Assembly: GCA_021811525.1 (NCBI GenBank)
Contig: JAJZOK010000021.1
Location: forward strand, 1 to 9,706
DNA length: 9,706 bases
DNA from: Thermoplasmata archaeon
Lineage (GTDB): Archaea > Thermoplasmatota > Thermoplasmata > Thermoplasmatales > Thermoplasmataceae
Reading direction: 5' to 3'
Under the pieces are notes generated by a model. The model had not been told where the DNA came from, searched no databases, and saw nothing but the letters and a program-made list of their open reading frames with translations. How positions within the stretch are numbered: position 1 is the first letter of the stretch; every line of letters starts with the position of its first letter. This document shows, piece by piece, positions 1 through 7,584 of this stretch. The translations under genes were made by a program, and so were the position numbers.

Positions 1-66
1 AACCTTGCGCCTCAATTCGCTTCGGTTCAGAGATCTAATGATGTTTCCATCTGCTATTAACTCCAT
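1..66 (-). CDS. 5' end of a leftward gene, possible winged-helix regulator (partial)
   Basis: Only the first 22 codons are in the window. Read leftward from an ATG at 66-64, the frame is open to the edge. It begins MELIADGNIIRSL and continues with a basic helix-like segment, NRSELRRKV. The start is chosen because a strong TATA element (85-96) is centred about 25 bases upstream, the spacing expected for a leaderless archaeal mRNA. The other two frames hit stops within a few codons. A short N-terminus with 'SLNRSELRRKV' resembles the start of small archaeal winged-helix DNA-binding proteins, where this would be helix 1. That is inference from a fragment, and the function stays open. The upstream region holds repeats that could be its own operator. 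Confidence 0.55.
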   Translation of the reverse strand, partial: MELIADGNIIRSLNRSELRRKV

Positions 67-84
67 AACATCAAATTCGCATGG

Positions 85-96
85 ATATATATAAAA
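85..96 (-). promoter_or_regulatory. TATA box for the left-edge gene
   Basis: On the minus strand this reads TTTTATATATAT, a near-ideal archaeal box A. It is centred about 25 bases before the ATG at 66, which fits a leaderless transcript starting at or next to the start codon. Confidence 0.65.
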
Positions 97-104
97 CTTG
101 TTGG

Positions 105-120
105 CAGACAACATACATGT
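105..120. repeat. Direct-repeat unit 1, next to the TATA box
   Basis: CAGACAACAT (105-114) followed at once by ACATGT (115-120, inside the 8-base palindrome TACATGTA). Both words recur in the same order at 166-184, with three extra bases between them there. This copy lies directly upstream of the BRE/TATA region of the left-edge gene, where an archaeal regulator would be expected to bind. Confidence 0.6.
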
Positions 121-162
121 ACCTCTAACTACACGTTCCGCCACATATTTACCTACATAAGG

Positions 163-187
163 TGTCAGACAACATCTGACATGTCAG
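163..187. repeat. Overlapping inverted repeats with direct-repeat unit 2 (possible operator)
   Basis: Two perfect dyads overlap. TGTCAGACAACATCTGACA (163-181) has 7-base arms around a 5-base centre. CTGACATGTCAG (176-187) is a 12-base palindrome. The word TGTCAG thus occurs three times in alternating orientation (163-168, 176-181 inverted, 182-187). The cluster also contains the second CAGACAACAT (166-175). It lies between the stop codon of the DUF2070 gene (225) and the promoter of the left-edge gene. It could be a regulator binding site. As RNA it could form one of two exclusive hairpins, but no U-run follows on the minus strand, so a simple terminator is less likely. Confidence 0.6.
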
Positions 188-224
188 CCAGTTTCCTGTT
201 TACTTTTTATGTATTGAATAATAG

Positions 225-1964
225 TCACAGGACAGGCAAGACGAATCTGAATATTGCTATGGAGGCTATTATGCTTGAAGGAATTGTGATAAGTATGGTG
301 TATTTTGCCATCCTTAGAGAAGTGAAGACCGAGTCTATTAGCCTCTGGTAAGTGTTTTCTTCACCCATCTTGACCTTCACTAAGTGGCTCTTCATGCCAA
401 TTTTCACATCAGTGATTGTGTTCTTCGCCATTAGGACTGTACGCTTTATCATTTCAGCGGCCTGCACGGGATTTCCACTTCTGCCTAACGGGTTGATATC
501 AAGATTGTTGGCATTCACGTAGTGATTATCAGTGGTGTATATCTCTAGGTTGCTAATCTCGTTCTCAACAAGCTTCCTTGAAAGTTCTACTACTTCCCGG
601 GTTATATTGTTCGAATCAGTCAGAACAACGGCCTGGAATTTATCGCCTGTTTCTGTCACGAATGCTTGAATTCCCATGGAGCCTAGTTCAGAAATTGGTT
701 CATGGATCCTGTAATAACCCATACGGGCAGGGAATTTTGTCTCAAGCCTTTTTAGTTCACGGGAGAAAGCTTTCTCCATGCCCTCACAGTTATCCAGTTC
801 AGGCGCCTTCTCTACAAAGCAATTCTGGGCATCAATAACCGCAAACTCTTTCAACGCGGTCTTTTCAACATGATGCATAATATCGAGGCCTTCCTTCAGC
901 TTGACGTCATCAAAAGGCTCCCTCTCCGGAATTATTGCGCCAAAGCCAAACTTTCCGAATTTTTGCATTCCAATGACATATTTTCCCACGTTGATCCTCT
1001 TGAATCTTGAAACAGTGTCAACGTACTCCATTCCATTCAGACACTGCATCACGCCCGAAGCAATCTCATCAATGTCCTGGTCACCGGAGCAGTTATTGCT
1101 GTTTGTAGTGGTTGTGTGGAATACCATTAGATCTGTGCCAAGATCTGAAAGCCTGTGCTGGAGCCTCAGCGGGAGATCACTGGACCCGAGTGTCCCAAAT
1201 GGGCCAGGATGCACATACGGGAACACCATGGTTACCAGCCTTCCATCGTCCTTCCTGACCACATCAATGACTTTTACAGGCACACGCCGGCTGTGAGCAT
1301 ACAGTTGAGCAAAGAACTTATTTCCCACTTCAAGGCTCTCTTGGCTGTTATTGTAATTGAGGAACATCTGAATGATCTTTGTGGCGCTTTCTCCATATTC
1401 TTTTGAGAATTCCTTGGTAGAACTTTTCACAAAAACGATGCCGCCAATGACATAAATTATGGATGAAATTATGAAAGGAATTACTGTGGCCAGGTCCCTG
1501 AAAGCGATAGTTAGGGCGAAAATTGCAGCGTAAGTGTAATTCAAGGCAGGGATAAAGAATTTCGATAACTTGTCAGAGTAATATGTGTAGAAAATGAGCA
1601 CTCTCAGCAGGGTAGCCGAAGATATTGAAACCATAAGAAGTGATTCGAGGCTCTGGAACAGATGAATCAGCGATATGATCCAGAAGAAAATAGATGCGAG
1701 CGCAAATGACATGAAGTTGAGGTAAAGTATCCTTCTTGCCGGAAAATGGGTCTTTGTGATTCTCACGAACAGTACGTCGAGGGAAATAACGAGTAAATAT
1801 GAGCCAAGAACGCCGACAATGATTATGAATAAGCTCATAATGAATAGGTAATCAATAAAGAGCACCAATGCTGTCAATGCTACAAGAATGCTCCAATGCG
1901 GTGACTTTTTCACCATTTTCGTGAGGTCGGAAAATGCTTTGCCTTCCTGTTCCTGCTCTCTCAC
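225..1964 (-). CDS. DUF2070 family polytopic membrane protein
   Basis: A 579-residue protein matching the archaeal DUF2070 family in architecture and motif; the family's biochemical role is unknown to me. The N-terminal third (about residues 24-180) has six or seven hydrophobic spans. A large, probably cytoplasmic domain follows, and a last hydrophobic segment (about 555-575) lies near the C-terminus. The soluble part has clustered polar motifs that look like an active or metal site: HPGPFGTLGSSDLP (252-265), HTTTTNSNN (283-291) and TTDNHYVN (477-484), followed by NPLGRSGNP. The start is GTG at 1964, chosen because a TATA-like element (1983-1991) is centred about 23 bases upstream, suggesting a leaderless start; an in-frame ATG 16 codons later would shorten the charged N-terminus only. 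It is separated by 82 bases from the NAD kinase gene upstream, so it is probably its own transcription unit. An enzyme role is inference. Confidence 0.85.
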   Translation of the reverse strand: MREQEQEGKAFSDLTKMVKKSPHWSILVALTALVLFIDYLFIMSLFIIIVGVLGSYLLVISLDVLFVRITKTHFPARRILYLNFMSFALASIFFWIISLIHLFQSLESLLMVSISSATLLRVLIFYTYYSDKLSKFFIPALNYTYAAIFALTIAFRDLATVIPFIISSIIYVIGGIVFVKSSTKEFSKEYGESATKIIQMFLNYNNSQESLEVGNKFFAQLYAHSRRVPVKVIDVVRKDDGRLVTMVFPYVHPGPFGTLGSSDLPLRLQHRLSDLGTDLMVFHTTTTNSNNCSGDQDIDEIASGVMQCLNGMEYVDTVSRFKRINVGKYVIGMQKFGKFGFGAIIPEREPFDDVKLKEGLDIMHHVEKTALKEFAVIDAQNCFVEKAPELDNCEGMEKAFSRELKRLETKFPARMGYYRIHEPISELGSMGIQAFVTETGDKFQAVVLTDSNNITREVVELSRKLVENEISNLEIYTTDNHYVNANNLDINPLGRSGNPVQAAEMIKRTVLMAKNTITDVKIGMKSHLVKVKMGEENTYQRLIDSVFTSLRMAKYTILITIPSSIIASIAIFRFVLPVL

Positions 1965-1982
1965 TGAACTGGTATGTTCTTC

Positions 1983-1991
1983 TTAATTAAA
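1983..1991 (-). promoter_or_regulatory. TATA-like element for the DUF2070 gene
   Basis: Minus strand TTTAATTAA, centred about 23 bases before the GTG start at 1964. The spacing supports a leaderless or nearly leaderless transcript. Confidence 0.45.
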
Positions 1992-2010
1992 CATTTTGCT
2001 AATTTTGGTC

Positions 2011-2020
2011 GAAAAAATTG
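2011..2020 (-). terminator. Possible oligo-T terminator after the NAD kinase gene
   Basis: On the minus strand a run of six T (2012-2017), preceded by an A/T-rich stretch, lies about 30 bases after the TGA at 2049-2047. Archaeal terminators are often simple T-runs. No convincing stem precedes this one, so the call is weak. Confidence 0.3.
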
Positions 2021-2046
2021 TCAATTGCCGAATATTTTTCGAGTAT

Positions 2047-3117
2047 TCAGAATATAACCGGCATGAGTTTAAACCTGCCATAGCTGAAGAGGACCTTTAC
2101 AAATTTTGGCTTTTCTAGTGATTCACTATCCCAGATATCTATGTAGAGTCCCTTGAGATATTGCAGTTTTTCCTCAGAAGACACAACGATGATGTTTTTG
2201 AACCCCACCTTAGCCAGGATTCTGGTTGTCAGTTGTTTATTCCCTCTTCCCAAGAGGAAACCCTGTCCACCGATTGGGGACAGCACAATCCTTGTATCAT
2301 GACCTGAAATTTCGTTTATCTGCTCCTCACTGAGGTCCTTTGCCAGAAGTTTACGGTTTCGCACAAGGTCGAAGCCCAACAGACTGCTGTCCAAATTAAG
2401 CAGGCTGTTTATGGTCTTGCATGTGGAACCTGGCCCTATTAGATAATTTACCTCGTCCTGCATTCCATCAATTATATACTGGGCTATGGCTTCAGAACTT
2501 GATGCAGGGTATTCAGCCTTGGATTCCGACATTATGAATTCACTTTTAGGTACAAGAAGTGTGCCGTATGTAGATACGTCCATTTCCCCCCTTTCATATG
2601 CCGTTTCGTTAAGGTCGATTACGTCGGCATTTACGAAATCTTGTGGATGGCCCGTTGCCATAGACCTGAACAACTGTACAGCCCTTGAAATACTGATTGC
2701 AAATACCGAGCTGAACATCTTTGTTCCCAGGGGGACGCCGATAACAGGTTTGGAAAAACCTGAATCAACGATGTCTCTCGCCGTACCGTCCCCACCAAAG
2801 AATACCAGAAGGTCTGCTCCTTCTTTTATCATGGATTTTAAAGCATTGATGGTATCTGCCGAACTGCAATCACCAGAGTATGCATACACAATGCGGAATT
2901 TTTCCAGTCCAGATTTACGGAAAGCGTCCTCACCCATCTTTAAAGATGCCGTCATAAATTCTGCCTGAATGTCCTTCACTTCCTCAAGGAACTCCACTGC
3001 TTTTTCCAATGATATTGATCTCGGGCAGTCCTTCAGGCGAAGAGTGTCTGAACCTTTTAGATTAAAAAACTGTCCACAACCTGCAACAGGGTTCACCAAA
3101 AATGCAACTTTCAGCAT
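2047..3117 (-). CDS. ATP-NAD kinase family protein (COG3199-like)
   Basis: A 356-residue protein of the archaeal ATP-NAD kinase-like family (COG3199), predicted to phosphorylate NAD to NADP in the cytoplasm with ATP or polyphosphate. The diagnostic nucleotide-binding motif FFGGDGTARD is at 106-115. Other family features are the N-terminal strand-loop VNPVAGCG (8-15), IGVPLGTKMFSSVFA (126-140), YLIGPGSTCKTI (225-236) and PIGGQGFLLGRGNKQLT (281-297). The length is normal for the family and no key motif looks broken. The ATG at 3117 lies 9 bases after the stop of the upstream membrane-protein gene, and AAGGGA in that gap acts as a plausible Shine-Dalgarno, so it is probably translated from the alaS-operon mRNA. 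The exact substrate is not proven by sequence: members of this group have been annotated mainly by homology, and a related diacylglycerol- or sphingosine-kinase-fold activity cannot be excluded. Confidence 0.85.
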   Translation of the reverse strand: MLKVAFLVNPVAGCGQFFNLKGSDTLRLKDCPRSISLEKAVEFLEEVKDIQAEFMTASLKMGEDAFRKSGLEKFRIVYAYSGDCSSADTINALKSMIKEGADLLVFFGGDGTARDIVDSGFSKPVIGVPLGTKMFSSVFAISISRAVQLFRSMATGHPQDFVNADVIDLNETAYERGEMDVSTYGTLLVPKSEFIMSESKAEYPASSSEAIAQYIIDGMQDEVNYLIGPGSTCKTINSLLNLDSSLLGFDLVRNRKLLAKDLSEEQINEISGHDTRIVLSPIGGQGFLLGRGNKQLTTRILAKVGFKNIIVVSSEEKLQYLKGLYIDIWDSESLEKPKFVKVLFSYGRFKLMPVIF

Positions 3118-3126
3118 ATAATCCCT

Positions 3127-4854
3127 TCATGTTTCATACTGTGCAATTGCTGCAGTATAATTCTGATTGAATGCCACAATATACCAGTATTGAGGTGATG
3201 AATTTAGAGACAGGTTTATCATCGTGGCGTTGCCAGGTTCAATGGTGAAAGTGCTTGATGGTGTAGGCGACAGCAGAAGATATGCAAGGTTGGAGTTGTA
3301 GGTTATTTTTGAAAGCTTATTTTCCAGATAATATGAGAAAGAAATGTTTGGTCCCCCAATTGATACAATGTGTATATCCTCTGGTTCATTGGAGGTGAGT
3401 GCTAAAGAGATGGAGCCGTTCTGGTCCGGTTTCATTGTAAATGGGTTATAGTTGTTGAATTCCATCAGGCTGCTTGTGTTAACCTTGAAGATGGACAAAT
3501 CCACTGTGCTGAAGTAGTTTCCAGAATACACCGTCAATTGGTAATTACTGAAACCAAGCGGCATATTGTTTGGAGGATCTATTTTCAGAGAGTAGTTAAC
3601 TTGCCCTCCTGGAGAAATAGATCTGCTTTCGCCCGACATATTGTAACCAACTGTGGGGGAAATTTCAAAGGCTGGAACTATTGTAGATTGCCCGGTGTTA
3701 TTCACTGAAATATTGAAACTGACACTGTTCTGGCCGCCGTTGTATAATAGGAAGTATTGCTGTGATACATCAACGTTGAAGCTGTTAGTGCTTGTATGCA
3801 ATGGAAACGGGGCAAGCCCAAGGATGATTATGGCAAATGCCACCACTGCTATTGCCTTCGTGTTCATGCGTATTCCGGTTATGTTGTTCAGAGGTTGCGG
3901 ACCCTTGAGACCAACAAGGAGCGCGAACACAGCCAGTATAATCCAGGGAGTGTAAATCACGCTTAATGCTATAATGACAACAAGGGAGAGATACGACAGG
4001 TAAATAGACCTCCTCCCGAACAGGGCTGCTGAAATAAGCCCACCATCAAGGAATCCCAATGGAAGCGCATTGAATGCAGTGATGACAATTCCAGCCCATC
4101 CCGCCAGTGCAAGGGGGTCCAGGATACCATTAGAAGGAATAAGCGGGTTGGCAATGAACTGCAGAACTAGCGGGGAACCCACCGTCTGGACCTGTGAATT
4201 GACAATGGGTGCAGATGGTGGGAAATTATATGTTGTCAGTGAACCTATTATGAGAAAAATCAGGGATATGAAAAACCCGGCGATTATGGAATATCCTCCA
4301 GATTCAATCATTGCGCGCTTGCTTACATATGGCCTGTTAGGTGAATTGATCATGCCCATTGAGCCGATGCCGAGGGGATTTGGAATGAATATGGGTAGAG
4401 GATACTGCATTCCATTCTTCTTCATTGCAACGTATTTGGCAGCCTCCCTGCCTGCAAGTATTACTGCAAGGGGAAGCATGTAGAAGAGTAGTGAAGTTGC
4501 AAGGTTTCCAAGGAAATCACCATTACCCTCGTAGCTGACCTGGTACTGATACCCATAATAAAGGGCGAAAGCAATGGTGGCGGCAAGCAGAACCAGCTTT
4601 ATCCTTGAATCCGTTTTTGTCTTCCTGACTGGCTTGTGCATTACTATAATTTCATCTACATCGCCTGTACTGGTAAAACTAAGATACCCAAGCTTGTCAA
4701 GTTCCCTTGATAACTTAATGAAGTTCTGTTCAGGTTGCAGATGGAACTCAGGAACCCTTAGGGTAACAGTGTCTTCTCCATTTTCATAGGAAGTATACTC
4801 GTAATATTTTGAGACTGTGTCGAGAATGACTTTGCGATCTTCCTGATCAGACAT
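3127..4854 (-). CDS. Site-2-protease (M50) fold membrane protein lacking the HExxH motif
   Basis: A 575-residue membrane protein in three parts. Residues 1-80 are a soluble, probably cytoplasmic N-terminal domain. Residues about 85-350 are a polytopic M50/site-2-protease core. Residues about 352-575 are a predicted extracytoplasmic beta-rich domain. The core has the family landmarks YPLPIFIPNPLG (151-162), PLALAGWAGIVITAFNALPLGFLDGG (split across 247-272) and the ALFGRR tail (277-282). The first catalytic motif is altered: where active members have HExxH before 'YxAxxxxG', this protein has R136-E137-A-A-K140. The Glu and the LDG Asp (D270) remain, but both zinc-binding His are gone. It is therefore probably not a metalloprotease. 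The outer domain has eleven N-X-S/T sequons (N381, 385, 405, 420, 459, 479, 503, 542, 547, 551, 565) and resembles CARDB/NEW3-type beta sandwiches, which fits a glycosylated surface domain. The ATG at 4854 follows GGAG by 7 bases and lies 15 bases after alaS. Role unknown; receptor, chaperone or sensor are possibilities. Confidence 0.82.
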   Translation of the reverse strand: MSDQEDRKVILDTVSKYYEYTSYENGEDTVTLRVPEFHLQPEQNFIKLSRELDKLGYLSFTSTGDVDEIIVMHKPVRKTKTDSRIKLVLLAATIAFALYYGYQYQVSYEGNGDFLGNLATSLLFYMLPLAVILAGREAAKYVAMKKNGMQYPLPIFIPNPLGIGSMGMINSPNRPYVSKRAMIESGGYSIIAGFFISLIFLIIGSLTTYNFPPSAPIVNSQVQTVGSPLVLQFIANPLIPSNGILDPLALAGWAGIVITAFNALPLGFLDGGLISAALFGRRSIYLSYLSLVVIIALSVIYTPWIILAVFALLVGLKGPQPLNNITGIRMNTKAIAVVAFAIIILGLAPFPLHTSTNSFNVDVSQQYFLLYNGGQNSVSFNISVNNTGQSTIVPAFEISPTVGYNMSGESRSISPGGQVNYSLKIDPPNNMPLGFSNYQLTVYSGNYFSTVDLSIFKVNTSSLMEFNNYNPFTMKPDQNGSISLALTSNEPEDIHIVSIGGPNISFSYYLENKLSKITYNSNLAYLLLSPTPSSTFTIEPGNATMINLSLNSSPQYWYIVAFNQNYTAAIAQYET

Positions 4855-4861
4855 CGGTTAG

Positions 4862-4865
4862 CTCC
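4862..4865 (-). promoter_or_regulatory. Shine-Dalgarno for the M50-fold gene
   Basis: GGAG on the minus strand, 7 bases before the ATG at 4854 and within the 15-base gap after the alaS stop. It fixes the start and supports translation from a polycistronic message. Confidence 0.5.
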
Positions 4866-4869
4866 GGCT

Positions 4870-7569
4870 TCAACGTTGATCCAAAATTGCCCTTATTAAG
4901 CTTTTATCAATGTTGAATTGCCCGGAAAGTTGCGCATGCCTCTTGTTTCCCTCTACAGAAGCCCCGACTTTTGCAGCCAGTTTTTTGCCTATTGAAATTG
5001 CATCGTCTTTTGAAGCCACAATCCTTAATTCTGTGGATTCTGCCGTTCTGCTCAGGACGAAAGAAAGCTCTTTTTTCAGTGAGAAAAGAGCACTGATTAT
5101 CCCCTTCATTTCATCTTCTCCAAACCTGCCCTCAATAAAAATGGATTCTGTGCCTGGAATGCCCAGTGGCTGTGCATTGGCTATTGCAGCCTCGACTGTT
5201 TCCTTCAAGTGCTTGTCCTTCTCTTTCCTCAGGTCAAGGTTTTCCTCAACCAATTTAGAAACTGAACCCACTACTTTTTCAGGAACTGTGGTGAGTTCGC
5301 TTTCGATGAACTGTTCGTTTGAGTAAATTTCTTGCACATAGTCAAGGGCTGCTTCGCCAGCCGCAAATGTGAACCTCTGGATACCTTCCTGAATGGTTTC
5401 TACCTTCAGAATCTTCAGAAAGCCAATCTCTGAAGTGTTTTTCAGATGGGTGCCACCGCATCCTTCAGCATCCACCCCGTCGATCTCCACTACTCGGATA
5501 GTATTGCCCTCCGGCACACCACCTTCAAAAAGCCTGAACCCATACTTGGTGATGGCTTTGTTCCATTCCAGGTTCCTTACTGAGATGGTTCTTCCCTGTG
5601 TTATATATTCAAGGCATTTCTTTTCAATCTGCCTTAGCTCACTATCTGATGGCTTCCTGAAATGAGTCACATCGATCCTTGACCTGTCTACGCCTTTTTG
5701 CACCCCACTCTGCCAGACATGCTCTCCTAGAACTTCCCTCAGTACCCCAAGCAGAAGATGGGTCGAGGAGTGGTGAACCATCAGCCTGTGCCTTCTAAAG
5801 TAGTCTACATGCCCTATGATTCTCGAATGTTCTGGTATTTCCGTTTCGACTTTGTGCACGATGGAGCGCCCGATCTTGGACGCGCCCAGCATTTCTACTC
5901 TCTTGCCTTTGTAAGTGAAATAACCCAGGTCAGTTGGTTGACCACCGCCATCAGGATAGAAAGCAGTCTGGTTTGGGATAATTTCCTTTTCGCCAGAATA
6001 AAGCACCAGGGCGTTGAATTCCTTTATGGAAGTGTCATCATAGTATAGCGGCCTTGTAAAGATATCTGGATAATTCTTAGCCTTCTTCTTAGCTGCCTCT
6101 GGTTTTTCATGCAGCAATGTGATGAGGGAGTTGAAGTCGCCTGGTATGGCTATTCTTGTATTTCTTTTCTCCAGCACAATCCTTGCGGCTGTTTCTGGAA
6201 TAATTCCGGATGAATCGTACAAAGTTACCAGGTCTTCTGTGGAAAGGGTGCCTTTCCTGTCAAAGGTTCTGAGTATGAGGCTCTCACCCTTCTGTTCGAG
6301 CTCGGAGTATTTCCTTTCTTCCTCGCTTAGTGCTTCCAGTATGAACGATTCGGGGAAATTGTGTATTACATCTTTCAAGTGATGGTGGTGTAGCTTGATT
6401 AGGTCAAACAGAGAACCTGTGTAGCCGCATTCCGCCTTGGCCCTGAGCGCCCGCCGGATAAGGAGCCGCGCAAGATATCCAACCTTCACATTGCTCGGTA
6501 TAACATAATCTGAAAACAGTATCATGAGGGTCTTTGTATGGTCTGCAATTGTATATACGGCCTTTGCAAGATCGAACTGCCTTTCCAGTTCGTCACGACT
6601 GTTTACCAGGCCTTTGTTCTTTAATTCGGGGAAGCTTCTGTCAAGCACCATATCCCTCTCAAACGGCTCAATTTCTGCAGAATGTCTGGACAGCAGCGCA
6701 AGGCTTTCGGGTTCCCATTGCCTGATGGAGGAATTCTTGACGATGTGGTCAATTGCGTATGGCAGCACCGCCTGGTATACTGTGGCAGTTCCATTGGAAA
6801 GCCAGGCAAGCCTTTCAAGCCCATAGCCGGTGTCCACGATCATCATGTCCATTTTGGAATACCTGTTTCCATCTATTTCTACGGTTCCTTCGGGGTCGAC
6901 GGTCATATCCATGAACACCAGTGTGGCAACTTCAAGACCTGCAATGAGAACTTCAAAGGCATTTCCGCCATTTCCGCCCCCTGACCATGGTTTCTCCTTG
7001 TAGCTTATGAGTTTAGGGGCTATTCCCATTGCTTCGGTAAGGAATTTGTGGCAGTACCGTGTAGTCTCTTCCTTCCAGTAAACATACTTATCCTTGTAGT
7101 TGAAGGAATCATGGCACATCATTTCAAATGATGTAAGATGCCGGCCCGTTTCCCCAACCAAGTCCGTATCGAGCATTCTTACCGAAGGCTGCGACATTGC
7201 GAGGGGGTTCCCGGGAGGTGAAACCCGGCCTGAAGTTACATGGGGTTGGAAATTGTATATTGATGCGTTGACAAGTAGCACATCATCCCTCCATCTTGGT
7301 ACAACCGGGTAAGGGCTGATGATCTTATGGGTCTCCTTGAAGAAATCGAGGAAAAGTGATCTTACCTCCTTGAGGGTATACTGCCTGTTAGCTGGGCTGT
7401 TTCCAATAAAGGTATAGGAATCACATGGAGGGTCTCCGCACGTCGTCCTGTTGCTGTCAAGAGTCCAGAAATAATGGCCGCATGATACGCAAGACTTCTT
7501 TTGGAAGCCGGATTGTTTAAAAAATTCGAGGTCAAGTTCCCCTGTGCTGAATGACATGTTATTCCCCAT
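4870..7569 (-). CDS. alaS: Alanyl-tRNA synthetase, archaeal type
   Basis: Charges tRNA-Ala with alanine in the cytoplasm and hydrolyses mischarged Ser/Gly-tRNA-Ala. The 899-residue length is normal for archaeal AlaRS. The N-terminal zinc-binding motif typical of the archaeal form is visible (C27, C30, C44, C49). The class II catalytic core follows: VVPRWRDDVLLVNAS (about 89-103), the motif-2 region QPSVRMLDTDLVGETGRH (127-144), WSGGGNGGNAFEVL (195-208) and motif 3 DTGYGLERLAW (246-256). The editing domain keeps both metal motifs, H600-SST-H604 and C704-GGT-H708. A helical linker and C-terminal DHHA1-like domain finish the protein; its usual Gly-rich/Ala-Gln segment is reduced to VEGNKRHAQLSG (872-883). 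Two starts compete: ATG 7569, with no upstream Shine-Dalgarno, and ATG 7557 (four residues shorter), which has GGGG 6 bases upstream. It lies 15 bases after the methyltransferase stop and is probably cotranscribed with it. Confidence 0.97.
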   Translation of the reverse strand: MGNNMSFSTGELDLEFFKQSGFQKKSCVSCGHYFWTLDSNRTTCGDPPCDSYTFIGNSPANRQYTLKEVRSLFLDFFKETHKIISPYPVVPRWRDDVLLVNASIYNFQPHVTSGRVSPPGNPLAMSQPSVRMLDTDLVGETGRHLTSFEMMCHDSFNYKDKYVYWKEETTRYCHKFLTEAMGIAPKLISYKEKPWSGGGNGGNAFEVLIAGLEVATLVFMDMTVDPEGTVEIDGNRYSKMDMMIVDTGYGLERLAWLSNGTATVYQAVLPYAIDHIVKNSSIRQWEPESLALLSRHSAEIEPFERDMVLDRSFPELKNKGLVNSRDELERQFDLAKAVYTIADHTKTLMILFSDYVIPSNVKVGYLARLLIRRALRAKAECGYTGSLFDLIKLHHHHLKDVIHNFPESFILEALSEEERKYSELEQKGESLILRTFDRKGTLSTEDLVTLYDSSGIIPETAARIVLEKRNTRIAIPGDFNSLITLLHEKPEAAKKKAKNYPDIFTRPLYYDDTSIKEFNALVLYSGEKEIIPNQTAFYPDGGGQPTDLGYFTYKGKRVEMLGASKIGRSIVHKVETEIPEHSRIIGHVDYFRRHRLMVHHSSTHLLLGVLREVLGEHVWQSGVQKGVDRSRIDVTHFRKPSDSELRQIEKKCLEYITQGRTISVRNLEWNKAITKYGFRLFEGGVPEGNTIRVVEIDGVDAEGCGGTHLKNTSEIGFLKILKVETIQEGIQRFTFAAGEAALDYVQEIYSNEQFIESELTTVPEKVVGSVSKLVEENLDLRKEKDKHLKETVEAAIANAQPLGIPGTESIFIEGRFGEDEMKGIISALFSLKKELSFVLSRTAESTELRIVASKDDAISIGKKLAAKVGASVEGNKRHAQLSGQFNIDKSLIRAILDQR

Positions 7570-7584
7570 CTGATAGCATTATTT

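Noticed and set aside
163..187. Intrinsic terminator for the DUF2070 gene
   Set aside because: The dyads are strong, but the minus-strand sequence after them (CACCTTATGTAGG) lacks a U-run.
67..224. Small RNA, tRNA or C/D-box sRNA in the larger intergenic gaps
   Set aside because: No tRNA cloverleaf and no C box (RUGAUGA) paired with a D box (CUGA) at suitable spacing was found here, in 1965-2046 or in 9560-9682.
2486..2968. 160-codon plus-strand open frame inside the NAD kinase gene
   Set aside because: It lies opposite the GGDGTARD-containing gene, and its translation has no domain or start signal. Other plus-strand frames at 901-1296, 4070-4483 and 4910-5326 were rejected for the same reason.
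3127..4854. Annotation as an active zinc metalloprotease
   Set aside because: The HExxH position reads REAAK and no other HExxH occurs in the protein, so the fold can be named but not the activity.
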